Shown here in pieces: positions 50,976 through 61,500 of a stretch of DNA of 64,000 bases. The translations under genes were made by a program, and so were the position numbers. The notes beneath the pieces were generated by a model. The model was not told where the DNA came from, ran no database searches, and saw only the letters and a program-made list of their open reading frames with translations. This stretch comes from HGM04593 sp045588485 (GTDB lineage: Bacteria; Bacteroidota; Bacteroidia; Bacteroidales; Bacteroidaceae), in assembly GCA_045588485.1 (NCBI GenBank), contig JAZNEI010000026.1, positions 1-64,000 of the forward strand, read 5' to 3'. Numbering within the stretch: position 1 is the stretch's first letter; each line of letters begins with the position of its first letter.

Positions 50976-53870
50976 TTATTTCACTGAAACTTTTACTGTA
51001 TGGCTACCGTTGGCATCAACTATATTTACAATGTATAGTCCGTGTGCAACATTTATGTTTGTATTGTTACCCTGATAAACAAGGCTACCATCGAGAGCAT
51101 ATACTTTTATCACAGCCTGTTCAGTTGCTCCTGATATGTTAATGCTGTTGTTGCCCGATGTTACAATAATGTTGTTCTCTACCATTGTAGCGACACCGGT
51201 AGCATGGTCTCCCGTTGAGAAAGAGCCGTTGTCGGGGTAGGTAATTCTATTGTTCGATACCTCACCAAGCTGCATCTTATCGGCCGAATAGTACTTTATC
51301 GACAGTATCCAATCTCCATACAGACTACCGCACTGACAGGGTATTGTTACATTTACGGGAGTACCCTCGGTAATCTCTACGGGTATATAATCGCTCTCGG
51401 CGACACTGTTGATTCCGCTTAATGTGTTTACCTTGATATATCCGCTGAAACTTCCGCCAACGCAATCGAGAGAGGTGCTTACTGTAAACTCCTTATTTAC
51501 GGCAACGGTCTTGTTGTTGATATTCATAGGTGCCGAAACATAAGGCCTTGTTACCTCTTTTGCATTTATTGTAAAGTAGTTGTTGCTTGTAGTATGGCGT
51601 ACATACTCCCATTTGTTATTCTTAAATTCACGGATATCCACCATATACTGACCTGTGGGCAGCGCGGGGAAGTAGTGAATAGTTGAGCAGGTAAGTACCT
51701 TGTTACCACCACCTCGAACATTATTAATTTCCTCGCTATGGATGAGATACTCCTTGCCTGTCATATTATTCTGTACAAACACTCCTACGGTTCCGCTGTA
51801 TGCCTCGCCGTTGGTTGCAATGTTGTTGATGCGTGCTCTGATATTGGTAGCCGAGCCATTGTTTATATCCTTTACGCTGTACTCGGTAACAGTGGGCAGT
51901 GCTCCGGAGGGGAGTGTTTTAATATCGAGTGTGTCGGAAGTACCCTCGACAAAATACATCTTCTCTGTGTCAAACTCGGTTGAGTTGTCAAGGTAGGAGT
52001 TTCTTATATTATAAGCAAAAGAGATAAAGTATCGTCCGCTGTAGCTCAGACGTATATTTGTGCTGAAGGGGAGTGCAATCTCCTGCTCATCGAGCACCTC
52101 CATAAGTTTGGGATTGCTTGTCTGAGGTTCGCTTGTCCATGTTCCGTCGCTGTTCTCTTTATTCAGTACAGGAATCACAAGTATTAAGCGGTTGTCTTTA
52201 TTCCTGTTCACGATTCTGGCCTCCATATTAATCTTGTCGCCAATGAACATTGGACGTGGTTGGAATGTAAGACGTGATAATGTTACTTTTGGCATGGAGT
52301 TTGTAACGATTACATGGGTGTCGGTAACCTCTATCGACAAACCATTGTTTGCACCGGGCATTATGGCAAACTCGCCATCGGTGTGTCTGTATACGATGCG
52401 CATTGTATACTTTCCTTTGGGCAGATATAGGCCGCCGCTGTTTTGCTTTGTCTGAACCTGAAGAGTATATATATATCCGCCTGAATCGTCAGCTTTAAGG
52501 GTAAACATTTCGTTTCCTAAAGATACTCTTGTGACATTGCCTGCTTTGTCTGTAATATCGGCTGCAAGCTCTATATTGAATGCAGAATGCGACCAGTTAA
52601 GGTAACTTGCGAGTATGCGGAATCGAGCAGTACCACTGCTTTTGTTGATTGCTGCTTCGTATTTCTCGAGTGGTGTTTGCTGCATTGGGCCTACAGGAGC
52701 AAGGATATATATTGTGGGGTCACCCTCACGTTTCACCTCGCCCTCTTCACGTGGGTGGATATTGGCTATGATAGCCTGTCCGACGCTGTACTCTCCGGCA
52801 CCGCCACCTGTGCCGATTCCATCGGGCTTCATATATGCCATGTCAAAGAAACCATCGTATGCTCCGTTCCAACCCCAGTTTATATGCAGATAGTTGTTCT
52901 CGTCTATTCCGTCACATACAAAGGCATGACCTGCTCCTGTTGTGAATCCGAATCCTGTGTACACCAAAGGCTGACGAGCCTCAAGGTTACTGCGCAGTAC
53001 ATTCATCCATGTTTCGTCCGAGTGCTCCAAACGACGATAAATGCGTGCCTCACTCGAGTAGTCGAATACATTTACAAGTGCATCTATGGCCTCGACGTTG
53101 TTACTGCCTGTACCCGAAAGAGCGTAACTGCTGTTTATAGCCTTTCCAACATCTACCATAAGCTGCGCAACCTCGTCGGCATTATCCTGGTCGTAGATTC
53201 CTGTGTAGCTGTTGAGCATCTTACTCCAGTTATATTTGCGTTTTGTGAGGTCTATTCTTTCGCTGCTTCCTGTAATATTGCTCTTCCAGGTAATAGCCTT
53301 AAGAGGAGTAACAGGCCAAGCATGAAACTTCATAACCTGTGCAACGGCTGTTGCTGTACAACCGGTAGGAGGATATTGTAAACCTATTTGTGGACATTTT
53401 CTATTGTATGGGCTGTTTTGATCCCAAGTAGTTTTCAGCATAGGCTCGATGCGCTTGCCTGTTGCTCTTTGAATGGGTGCAGCCTTGCCCTGACGCACCT
53501 GCTCGACATAGTGGTTGTACATATCCAACCACTCTACAAGTGGCTGTGGCATTTCGATGTCGGTGCGTGTCTCGCTTGTAGAATATCCTACGATGGGTTC
53601 CAAGAGGTCGTCGCCCGAGACTATGACAAAACCGGTGGACGACTCCTCGGTAAAGATGTAATAATTCTCTTCGGTATCTTTATTGATGTTTCTGTCGGTA
53701 GAACGGCTCTTTTGTGGAGCAAGTCTCATTCGTGCCTCTCCTTTTTCGGGTGCTACCTTCTTCCAAAAACTCGAAGCAATTTCCCGAGCCTTTTCGGGGC
53801 TGATGGGACCTGCAATAGCAGTTGCTGCTATAAAAAACAGTAGAGTGTAAAGAGTAAATAGTCTTTTCAT
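50976..53870 (-). CDS. Secreted C10-family (streptopain-like) cysteine protease with T9SS-type C-terminal domain
   Basis: A 964-residue exported protease. Order: signal peptide (1-20), propeptide of the Spi type (about 21-130), then the C10 catalytic domain. The nucleophile is in PPTGCTATAVAQVMKFH (C171) and the catalytic histidine in GAGHAFVCDGID (H315), followed by LHINWGWNG. Several beta-sandwich modules span about 390-880. The final ~70 residues (ending GLYIVNIVDANGSHTVKVSV) look like a T9SS type A sorting domain. Related enzymes include SpeB, interpain A and Bacteroides fragipain-like Bfp proteases, so degradation of host proteins is plausible. It is monocistronic with its own terminator. 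Confidence 0.92.
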   Translation of the reverse strand: MKRLFTLYTLLFFIAATAIAGPISPEKAREIASSFWKKVAPEKGEARMRLAPQKSRSTDRNINKDTEENYYIFTEESSTGFVIVSGDDLLEPIVGYSTSETRTDIEMPQPLVEWLDMYNHYVEQVRQGKAAPIQRATGKRIEPMLKTTWDQNSPYNRKCPQIGLQYPPTGCTATAVAQVMKFHAWPVTPLKAITWKSNITGSSERIDLTKRKYNWSKMLNSYTGIYDQDNADEVAQLMVDVGKAINSSYALSGTGSNNVEAIDALVNVFDYSSEARIYRRLEHSDETWMNVLRSNLEARQPLVYTGFGFTTGAGHAFVCDGIDENNYLHINWGWNGAYDGFFDMAYMKPDGIGTGGGAGEYSVGQAIIANIHPREEGEVKREGDPTIYILAPVGPMQQTPLEKYEAAINKSSGTARFRILASYLNWSHSAFNIELAADITDKAGNVTRVSLGNEMFTLKADDSGGYIYTLQVQTKQNSGGLYLPKGKYTMRIVYRHTDGEFAIMPGANNGLSIEVTDTHVIVTNSMPKVTLSRLTFQPRPMFIGDKINMEARIVNRNKDNRLILVIPVLNKENSDGTWTSEPQTSNPKLMEVLDEQEIALPFSTNIRLSYSGRYFISFAYNIRNSYLDNSTEFDTEKMYFVEGTSDTLDIKTLPSGALPTVTEYSVKDINNGSATNIRARINNIATNGEAYSGTVGVFVQNNMTGKEYLIHSEEINNVRGGGNKVLTCSTIHYFPALPTGQYMVDIREFKNNKWEYVRHTTSNNYFTINAKEVTRPYVSAPMNINNKTVAVNKEFTVSTSLDCVGGSFSGYIKVNTLSGINSVAESDYIPVEITEGTPVNVTIPCQCGSLYGDWILSIKYYSADKMQLGEVSNNRITYPDNGSFSTGDHATGVATMVENNIIVTSGNNSINISGATEQAVIKVYALDGSLVYQGNNTNINVAHGLYIVNIVDANGSHTVKVSVK

Positions 53871-54023
53871 TATTAGCTTTTTAAAGTTTAAGATTTTTTA
53901 CTTAATAATTTCAGTGCGAAAATAATGAAAAAACGGGAAAAATGTTAGCTTTAATAGCAAAATGTGTTGATTGCTGTGAAATAGTATGTAAAAATGTCTT
54001 CTTAATGTGGATATTCTCTTTTT

Positions 54024-54425
54024 TTACCCCTTACATTTGTCGCAAATTCCTTTTACCATGTAGTTTACCGAGTGCATAGTGAATCCTTGTGGTAATTCTA
54101 TGGTCGGAATCTGTATGTGCTTGAAACAGTAGGTTCGTTGGCACTTCTCGCAAAAGAAGTGCGTGTGCATATCATTTGCGCTGTCATGCCCGTGACTGTG
54201 GCATAGTTCATATTTCAGCGACCCACTGCCATCCTCGATGCTGTGTACAAGATTGTGCGACTGAAAGAGTGTCAACGTGCGGAATATTGTTGATTTCGGC
54301 GCAGTATCGAGTTTCTCTTCAATGTCGGCCAATGAAAGAGGCGACTCGCTTTGCGAGAGTAGCCTTGCCACTAACAGACGTACTGCCGTGGGGCGTATAC
54401 CGCGTTCCTTCAATAGTGTCTCCAT
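54024..54425 (-). CDS. Fur-family transcriptional regulator, second copy
   Basis: A 133-residue Fur-like protein, shorter than the one at 47084-47548. The winged helix includes RPTAVRLLVARLL and APKSTIFRTLTLF (recognition helix). The C-terminal domain is rich in His and Cys: CHSHGHDSANDMHTHFFCEK, CQRTYCFKH and CDKCKG. The histidine cluster is reminiscent of zinc-responsive (Zur-like) members, but this is only suggestive. Its start overlaps the stop of the TolC-like gene by one base, so the regulator is translationally coupled to an outer-membrane efflux channel. Confidence 0.9.
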   Translation of the reverse strand: METLLKERGIRPTAVRLLVARLLSQSESPLSLADIEEKLDTAPKSTIFRTLTLFQSHNLVHSIEDGSGSLKYELCHSHGHDSANDMHTHFFCEKCQRTYCFKHIQIPTIELPQGFTMHSVNYMVKGICDKCKG

Positions 54426-55660
54426 TATTTAGTACACTCAGTTGTTATTCCTATGCTGCGTCGAAGCTCTACATAACTTGCTGCACTATTGTAGAGTGAG
54501 TTTATATACTCTTCCTGCATCATATTGTCGCTGCGTTCGGTCTCGATGAAGTCAATGAATGATATTTCACCCATCTGATAAGCCTTACGCTTGCTTTGCA
54601 GTAGCTCGGCTGTCTCTTTCATCATCCCTAGGGTAAATGTCTCTTTCTGTTTGTTTGCTATACGGCAGTTGCTGTAGGCCTGCATCACTTCACTCTGTAC
54701 GCGCATGCGTGTATCGGCAAGCTCATTTTCGGCCTGCTGAACTTTGGCTTTGTCCATGGCGCGTGCGCCCGAGTTCAAATTCGAAAATTTCAGTGGAATT
54801 GCTGCCCCTACCATAAGTTTTGTAAATGATGGTTCGGCCTTGTTGTATTCTGCGCCTACCGACAGCTCAAGCTCTATGCGTCGGCGAGCGCTGTTGAGAC
54901 GCTTCTCAGCATTGGCAATATCCACTCGGCTCACTGCAGCAAGAAGGTCAGCACGATTGGCAAGAGCCTGCTTTATGTAGCTGTCAGGCGACTCAAGAGG
55001 TGCAGTGGCACTCTCGAGCGTGCCTGCTGCCACTATCTGCTCGCTACCGTCGAGTGTGCCCATATAATATCCAAGTTCAATGGCGCTATTGTGCAGTTCG
55101 GCCTCGGCTTGCAAACGACCGTTGCGGGTCAGCCCTGCAGCAAGACGCGACTCTATCCACACTGTTTTTGCAATTTCGCCGCGTGAGTAACGCAGGCTGT
55201 CGCTATGTGCCAGCTGTTGCATATAGTTTTCGCGGTTGGTGGCAATCTTGAGCAGTTCTTTGGCTCTTACATGACGCAGATAGGCGAGTGTCGCATCGGC
55301 GTAAAAATTGCGCATATAATCGTTGAACACTGCTATTGTTGCTTGTAGCTCTTTTCCTGCCAGACGTATTCCGGCCTTGCGTACGCCGAAAGTAAATGTG
55401 CGGCTAAGGTTGGCAGCGATACTCTCGCCTAAATCGGTGTTCCAGTCCTCGTTATTGGCATACTGAACCGATAAGGTGGGGTCGTTATACACTTTTGAAC
55501 TTTTCAGAGCCAATTGTGCAATGTCGATATTCATAGCTTCGGCAACTAATGATGTATTGTTGCCGAGAACTCGTTGCATATAGCTTTCGTAGGTCAGTTC
55601 TTGTGCTGCAGCTAAAGTTGCGGCTATGGCAAGGAGTAAAACAAGTATGCTTTTCTTCAT
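54425..55660 (-). CDS. TolC-family outer-membrane efflux protein
   Basis: A 411-residue protein with signal peptide (MKKSILVLLLAIAATLAAAQ) and the long alternating helical pattern of the OEP/TolC fold, seen in two repeats (LTYESYMQRVLGNNTSLVAEA at the start, and AVSRVDIANAEKRLNSARRR midway). ATG at 55660 restores the signal peptide; an upstream start adds unsupported residues. CzcC-like channels export metals, and coupling to a Fur-type regulator hints at metal efflux. However, no RND pump or adaptor gene is adjacent, so the pump would have to be elsewhere. Confidence 0.88.
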   Translation of the reverse strand: MKKSILVLLLAIAATLAAAQELTYESYMQRVLGNNTSLVAEAMNIDIAQLALKSSKVYNDPTLSVQYANNEDWNTDLGESIAANLSRTFTFGVRKAGIRLAGKELQATIAVFNDYMRNFYADATLAYLRHVRAKELLKIATNRENYMQQLAHSDSLRYSRGEIAKTVWIESRLAAGLTRNGRLQAEAELHNSAIELGYYMGTLDGSEQIVAAGTLESATAPLESPDSYIKQALANRADLLAAVSRVDIANAEKRLNSARRRIELELSVGAEYNKAEPSFTKLMVGAAIPLKFSNLNSGARAMDKAKVQQAENELADTRMRVQSEVMQAYSNCRIANKQKETFTLGMMKETAELLQSKRKAYQMGEISFIDFIETERSDNMMQEEYINSLYNSAASYVELRRSIGITTECTK

Positions 55661-55730
55661 CTCAGTTAAGGAAATATTCTTTGCAAAGTTATCTCTTATA
55701 AGTTGCAACCGGGTTGCATTTTGAAAAATC

Positions 55731-57161
55731 CTATCTCTTTTCTATGCCCATCTCGGCAGCTTTCTTCATAATGTGTTCCAATGCTGCATCGTGCTCATTG
55801 GGTATAATGCCGTCGAGGATTGCATCCTTGACGCTTGCTTTCAGTCGGCCTACCTTGTCGCATGGAGGAAGGTCGAATATTTCCATAATCTCTTTACCGT
55901 CGACAGGGGGTTGGAAATTGCGTATGCGGTCGCGCTCCTCAAGGTCCTTTAGTTTCTGTCTCACTGTTGCAAAATTATTCAGGAAACGTTGCTTACGCAC
56001 TTCGTTCTTGGATGTAATATCGGCTTCGCACAGTGTCATAAGGTCGTCTATGTCGTCGCCGGCATCAAAAAGCAGACGACGCACAGCCGAGTCGGTTACC
56101 TCGTTGTCGGCTATTACGATGGGGCGCATGTGCAGTCCCACGAGTTTGGCAACGTAGCGCATTTTATCGTTCTGCGGCATTTTAAAATCGCGGAACATTT
56201 TAAGCACCATCTTTTCGCCTACAGCATTGTGGTTGTGGAAAGTCCATTTCTGTATGGGATCCCACCGTTTGGTACGTGGTTTGCCTATGTCGTGCAACAG
56301 TGCTGCCCAGCGCAACCACAGATTGTCTGTTTTCTTTGCTATATTGTCAAGAACTTCAAGAGTGTGGTAGAACATCTCCTTGTGACCGAATCCGTTCTTT
56401 ACCTCTACCCCTTGCATTGCTGTCAGTTGTGGGAAAATAATCTCGAGCAATCCGCAGCGGTCGAGTTCAATGAATCCTTTCGAGGGGATGGGTGAAAGCA
56501 TAATTTTGTTAAGCTCATCGTTGATACGTTCGCGAGATATTATTCTAATTCTTTCGCGGTTCTCGTGCAGTGCCTCGAAGGTCTCATCGTCGATATAGAA
56601 ATTCAACTGTGTGGCAAAGCGTACGCAACGCATCATACGCAGAGGATCATCGCTGAATGTTATTCCCGGCTCAAGAGGAGTGCGTATAATGCGGTCCTCA
56701 AGGTCGAGCACTCCGTCGAAGGGGTCGACAAGTTCACCAAAGCGTTCGCTGTTCAGGCAGATTGCCATTGCATTGATTGTGAAATCGCGGCGGTTCTGGT
56801 CGTCTTCGAGTGTTCCATCCTCTACTATAGGGTTGCGCGATTCGCGTGTATAAGATTCGCGTCGGGCACCAACAAACTCAATCTCGTGCTCGTGGTATTT
56901 CACCTGCGCAGTACCATAGTTGGCATATACAGCCAAATGCGCACCCTTGCCCAGACGCTTGCTGAAAGCACGCGCCATTGCTATGCCTTTGCCTACAACT
57001 ACCACATCAATATCCTTTGACGGACGTTCAAGGAATATATCGCGCACATATCCGCCCACAACGTAGCACTCGAGTCCAAGTTCATCTGCGGTCTCGGATA
57101 TTTTGCGGAAGATGGGTGTGTCGAGTATCTTGATAAGTTCGTCTCTATCTGGTATGTGCAT
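55731..57161 (-). CDS. cca: CCA-adding/repair tRNA nucleotidyltransferase with HD domain
   Basis: A 476-residue class II nucleotidyltransferase that adds CCA to tRNA 3' ends; neither tRNA in this window encodes CCA, so it is needed. Motifs: GGYVRDIFLERPSKDIDVVV with the DxD metal pair (about residues 36-55), RRDFTINAMA, and a C-terminal HD phosphohydrolase motif HDIGKPRTKRW. A TATCTTCG box lies upstream at 57194-57187. Confidence 0.95.
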   Translation of the reverse strand: MHIPDRDELIKILDTPIFRKISETADELGLECYVVGGYVRDIFLERPSKDIDVVVVGKGIAMARAFSKRLGKGAHLAVYANYGTAQVKYHEHEIEFVGARRESYTRESRNPIVEDGTLEDDQNRRDFTINAMAICLNSERFGELVDPFDGVLDLEDRIIRTPLEPGITFSDDPLRMMRCVRFATQLNFYIDDETFEALHENRERIRIISRERINDELNKIMLSPIPSKGFIELDRCGLLEIIFPQLTAMQGVEVKNGFGHKEMFYHTLEVLDNIAKKTDNLWLRWAALLHDIGKPRTKRWDPIQKWTFHNHNAVGEKMVLKMFRDFKMPQNDKMRYVAKLVGLHMRPIVIADNEVTDSAVRRLLFDAGDDIDDLMTLCEADITSKNEVRKQRFLNNFATVRQKLKDLEERDRIRNFQPPVDGKEIMEIFDLPPCDKVGRLKASVKDAILDGIIPNEHDAALEHIMKKAAEMGIEKR

Positions 57162-57260
57162 ATTCTATCAAAATGTAATTCTTCGGCGAAGATAACAAAA
57201 AGTGAGCAAAAAATGAATAAATAGGGCTATGTTTCACTAAATGCAGATGGTTTTATATAA

Positions 57261-57497
57261 CTATTGTCTGTCTTTAAGTTCTTTAAGCAGGTGTAAGATT
57301 TCCTCTTGTTGTGCCTTCATTTTGTTTATCTTGAAATACCAGCAGATAGGTTCGCGACAGATGAGCAATAGTGCTATTATAAGCAGAAAGAAGAAAAACA
57401 GCACTATGAGCATTGCCGATACATTGCTTAATGTTGCTTCACTGCCTTGCAGACACTCTTCGGCAGCTACTGTGAGAATTATTGCAGATAGTTTCAT
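57261..57497 (-). CDS. Small single-pass membrane protein
   Basis: A 78-residue protein. A hydrophobic segment (about residues 28-47, MLIVLFFFFLLIIALLLICR) is followed by EPICWYFKINKMKAQQEEIL and a short coiled-coil-like C-terminus (LHLLKELKDRQ). This membrane anchor plus CWYFKIN plus helix pattern is common to small Bacteroidota proteins of unknown function, often annotated hypothetical. It precedes cca by 99 bases on the same strand. Confidence 0.6.
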   Translation of the reverse strand: MKLSAIILTVAAEECLQGSEATLSNVSAMLIVLFFFFLLIIALLLICREPICWYFKINKMKAQQEEILHLLKELKDRQ

Positions 57498-57560
57498 GGC
57501 TGTATTTTTATTGTATTATAGATGCCAAAAATAGTGTTTTTTTATAAATGAGAGAGTTTA

Positions 57561-57594
57561 TTTGGCTTAATTTTAATATAATGTATTATCTTCG
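57561..57594 (+). promoter_or_regulatory. Candidate promoter of the lipoprotein gene at 57615
   Basis: TTTG (57561-57564), 22 bases, then TATCTTCG (57587-57594). The leader would be about 15 bases. Confidence 0.5.
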
Positions 57595-57614
57595 CACTAT
57601 AAAACCTAACAGCA

Positions 57615-58451
57615 ATGAAGAATATATCTATCTTATTTGCCTGCGCTGCCTTTATGTGTGCATCGTGTGGCGAGGATATCGAGAGCAAGGCAAGGGGGTT
57701 GTTGGACGAGGCTCGTGTGGCAAGCGAGGCCAAGGATTTTGGTAAGGCAAGATTACTGCTCGATAGTCTGAAAAATACATATCCCAAGGCTTTCAAGGCG
57801 AGACGTGAGGCAATAAAACTTTCTCGCGATGTCGAGTATGGCGAACAGACACGCAGTATTACTTTCTACGACGAACAGTTGAAACAGCTCACCGAACAAC
57901 GCGATAAGATGCTTGCCGAATTTGTGCTCGAAAAAGACACCCGTTACCAAGATGAGGGATATTATATGCTCCCCTCTCAAACGCTGAAGAATAACTATGG
58001 GTTAACCTATCTTCGTGCGCAGGTAAGCGAAAAGGGCGATGCTATGATTACCTCGGTCTATCGTGGCAATAAGGCAATAGAGCACAAAAGCATTAAGCTT
58101 TGTGCCGGCGAAACATTCGTCGAGTGCAATGCTCCTTTGCACAAGTATAACTCTAAACATTTGGGAGTGCATAGCGAGCGTCTCGATTTTCGTTACGGCC
58201 AGGATGGTGGTATAATGGATTTTATTCTCTCGGCCGAGGGTGAGATAAAGGTAGAACTCAGTGGGCGCAGTAAGGTAGAATATACCTTGCGTAAATCCGA
58301 TGCTGAGGCTGTTGCAAAAGTACTCGAACTCTCAAGGGTGTTGCAGAGTATCGAGAGGATTAGTGCTATGCGTGCCGAGGCCTCGAGACACATCGAGTTT
58401 ATAGAGCGCAGCCGTGAGCGCTTCGAGATTGAAGAACCCGAAAAGAAGTAA
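57615..58451 (+). CDS. Uncharacterised coiled-coil lipoprotein
   Basis: A 278-residue predicted lipoprotein (MKNISILFACAAFMCASC, Cys18) that I do not recognise by name. The first ~110 residues are helical and charged, with a TPR-like hairpin (EARVASEAKDFGKARLLLDS). The middle is beta-rich (about 120-220), and the C-terminal ~60 residues are again helical (VAKVLELSRVLQSIERISAM). Transcribed alone, converging on sprA with a strong terminator between. Confidence 0.75.
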   Translation: MKNISILFACAAFMCASCGEDIESKARGLLDEARVASEAKDFGKARLLLDSLKNTYPKAFKARREAIKLSRDVEYGEQTRSITFYDEQLKQLTEQRDKMLAEFVLEKDTRYQDEGYYMLPSQTLKNNYGLTYLRAQVSEKGDAMITSVYRGNKAIEHKSIKLCAGETFVECNAPLHKYNSKHLGVHSERLDFRYGQDGGIMDFILSAEGEIKVELSGRSKVEYTLRKSDAEAVAKVLELSRVLQSIERISAMRAEASRHIEFIERSRERFEIEEPEKK

Positions 58452-58467
58452 GAACTATTCGATTGTT

Positions 58468-58513
58468 TATATAATAATAGAGTGCGACGACTGACGCACT
58501 CTATTATTATATA
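58468..58513. terminator. Bidirectional terminator between the lipoprotein gene and sprA
   Basis: Perfect 19-bp stem (58468-58486 with 58495-58513) with GC-rich core GAGTGCG/CGCACTC and AT-rich arms, eight-base loop, between convergent genes. Confidence 0.9.
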
Positions 58514-58519
58514 TGATTC

Positions 58520-61500
58520 TTATCTATTCAGCGAGAATCGCATACTTACACCGAAGTCGGTTGTTGTGGTGGGGTACGAGCTTGCCGAGATAAGCGGAAT
58601 AGTCTGCTGGCGGTCGAAGTAGAAGCTGAGAGTAAGCATCTTGCTGTAGGTGTAATCGGCCGAGAGCGAGTAATTGAACGACTTTGTTCCGCTTGTGGCC
58701 TGTGTGGTGCCTTTGTCAATGCTACGCGCCAGCGACGACATATTCTTGTACGAGAAGTCGCCACGGATGTTAAGGTCGTTGCTAACCGAATTCTTGCTCT
58801 TGTTGGCTTTCTTGCCACCGCCAAAGAGTTTAAGTCCCACAATCTTATAGCCGACATTAAGTGCAATCTCATCTGAGTAGGTCTCTACCATCTGTATCGC
58901 TGTAAGGCTGAGGTTGAGTACACGCGATTTTATATACTTTCCGCCAATTGTAATATTGTTGTTGGTTGTTACGTTTACACCAAACAGCGGCGAGAAAGAT
59001 TCGTTTATAGATACCGAACCGACATTGTAACGGCTGCTTGGAACAGGCATTCCTGTTGTAGTATTATTGACGAAGCCTATTCCGTTTGTGTACTCCATAT
59101 ATGTAGTGTAGGTGCTGTACGAACCCATTGCATAGATGCTTTTATAGCCGTGCTCGATGTTCACACTCTTGAAATATTTCTTGAAAAATTCCAGTTTCGA
59201 GAGTCCCGAGTATTTTACTCTCCAGTTGGGAAGCATACTCATGAATGAGGGGAAAAGGTCGCCCAATCCCTTCTTTGAGCCGCTTGTATATGCCTCGAGG
59301 AATGCAGGTATCATTACGTCGGCCGAGTATTTGTCGACACCGCCGTTGGCTGGATTATAGGTCTCGCCTGCAAGGGCGCTTCCTGCGGGGTATTTGCTGC
59401 CCTCGTAACGCTGCTCTACACGCTGGCGTATAGTTTCGAGGCTGCCAACGAACTTGTCGTAAACCGATGATTTATAGTTATTGTCGGCATTACCTCCTCC
59501 GAATGAATTGCCAATGCTGATGGTTGTCATCGAGAATCCACCCGACTCGGTGTGTGGCATCCCTGCATACATAAACTGTATATTACGGCTCTTGTTACGT
59601 GTCCAGCTTGCGTTAAGGTCTATTTTAAGGTCGGTGACAGGTTCAAGAGTCATCTTGAGTTGCAGGTCTTCGGCAGCATTGCTCGATGCCTGCATCGACA
59701 CACTGTCGTTGTTCAGCAACCATCCTCTCTCGTATGCCTTGCGCAGATAGCTGTCGCCAGTCATACCAAAAGCAAAGTCGAGTCCGGGAGCATAAATACC
59801 GTTGCGACTCTTTTGTCCGAAGATATCTCCTACTTCGGGCATGAAACCGGGGAGGCTCATTGCATACGAGTTTGTATAACTGATAGAGGCATTACGCACC
59901 GACATCAGCAGACGGGTGGGATACTGCATATTCTTTGCAAATGTCGACTTTTCGCCCTTCTCTTTAGCTGTTATGGTGAGCTTCAACGATACAGTGTCTT
60001 TACTCTTTATGAGGATGCTGTTCTCATCAACCACTTTATATTTCAGTTTGTAGTTCTTGCCATCTTTTGTGCGGGCTGTAAGGGTGATTTTTTTGCTCTT
60101 AAGACCGTGGTTAAGTGGCATTGCACTGTCGAGCACGAGGGTTATCTCTTTGGTAAACGGACGACCCTTCTTTGGTTTTTTCTCTTTGGCATTGTTAGCC
60201 TTGCGTCCTGTACGGTTGCTGCTGCCCGAACGCTTGCTAGCAAAGCGTTTGTTTGTTTCTTCAAGGTAAGGTATAATGTTATACAACTTCTCGAAATTAA
60301 AGTTTCCGTTTATGGTAATGTTGCGTTTGTTCGATATGTTGTTTCCGTAACTTACTCCCGAGATTCTGTTTCCGCGTGCCCAATTATATGATGCATTGTA
60401 GCTTGCATCAGCTGTGAGCCACTCGAATATAGGCATCTTGTTCAGCGGCAGACTGTACGATGCTGTAAAATTCTGCTGATAGGTAAGAGGACGACCCATA
60501 CTCTGTATGCTCATTTTCACCGAATCTTTCCATATTTCATATTCGTTGGGGTAACGTTTCTTGTTCACCGGTACGTACGGCTCCTCAATCTCGGCATTTG
60601 TTCCTGTGTTGAGGCTCATTCTGAGGTTGGTGGTGGGGTCCCACTTTATCGAGAACGAACGATTCCAGTAGAACTGCTGCGAGAAGTTCAAGGGGATGGG
60701 ACTGCCGCCGCTTGTGGCATTGAGGTCGCGTGCCTGCATCTCCTGGTAGTTACGTGTCATATCGGTGTTGAATGTGATATTTTGCGGCAGAGGGTTGATG
60801 CCGAAGTCTTTGAGTATCTTCAACCATTTCGACTTTCCTTTCATCTTTTCGAAAGGCTTGATGGTCTTTATGGGGCTTGCATAGTTGTACGATACCGATG
60901 CTTTCCAGTTCAGTCGGCGTTCCCAATCTATTGTGCTGCCGCTGTTGTCAGTACGTGAGTAGGAGTAGCTGAAGCTGAAGTTAGCCGGGTCGTATGGCAT
61001 TGCCATCTTGCTCGATATATTGAGTTTTGCATTGCTAAGCGAGAAATTACGTGTGGTTGAGCGTATCTCGGCAATACTCCTTATCGAGTCGCGTGCAGCA
61101 CCGCTGTAGCTGTCGAGAACATCCTCAAAGAGAAGGTCGGTCTCAAAGGGGCTGTAAAGGGGCGATTTTACCTCCTCGGTAAACGAGTAGTATGTGGGCA
61201 ACGATACCTTTGCTGCTTTTGGAAGCAGACGGCCGAAGTCCATTGTTCCTGTTATGGTGTATCGATAGTAGTCATCTTTGCTGCGCGAGGCGAGTTTATC
61301 CTCAAGGCCGCCGAAACCGGCTGTCTCAATCTTACCTTGTGCCGCTATGCTGCCGATATCAGATAGTTTAAGGTTAAGGTTGCCTTGTGCTGCCCATCCA
61401 CTCTTATTCTCGAAGCCTAACAGTCGCATCTCGTTAACCCATATTACAGCCGACTTTGCATTACTTGTGTTGTTGCGTACACCAATCATCATCACCTTTA

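Noticed and set aside
52587..53381. Plus-strand frame of 264 codons
   Set aside because: Antisense to the catalytic domain of the C10 protease; no motifs.
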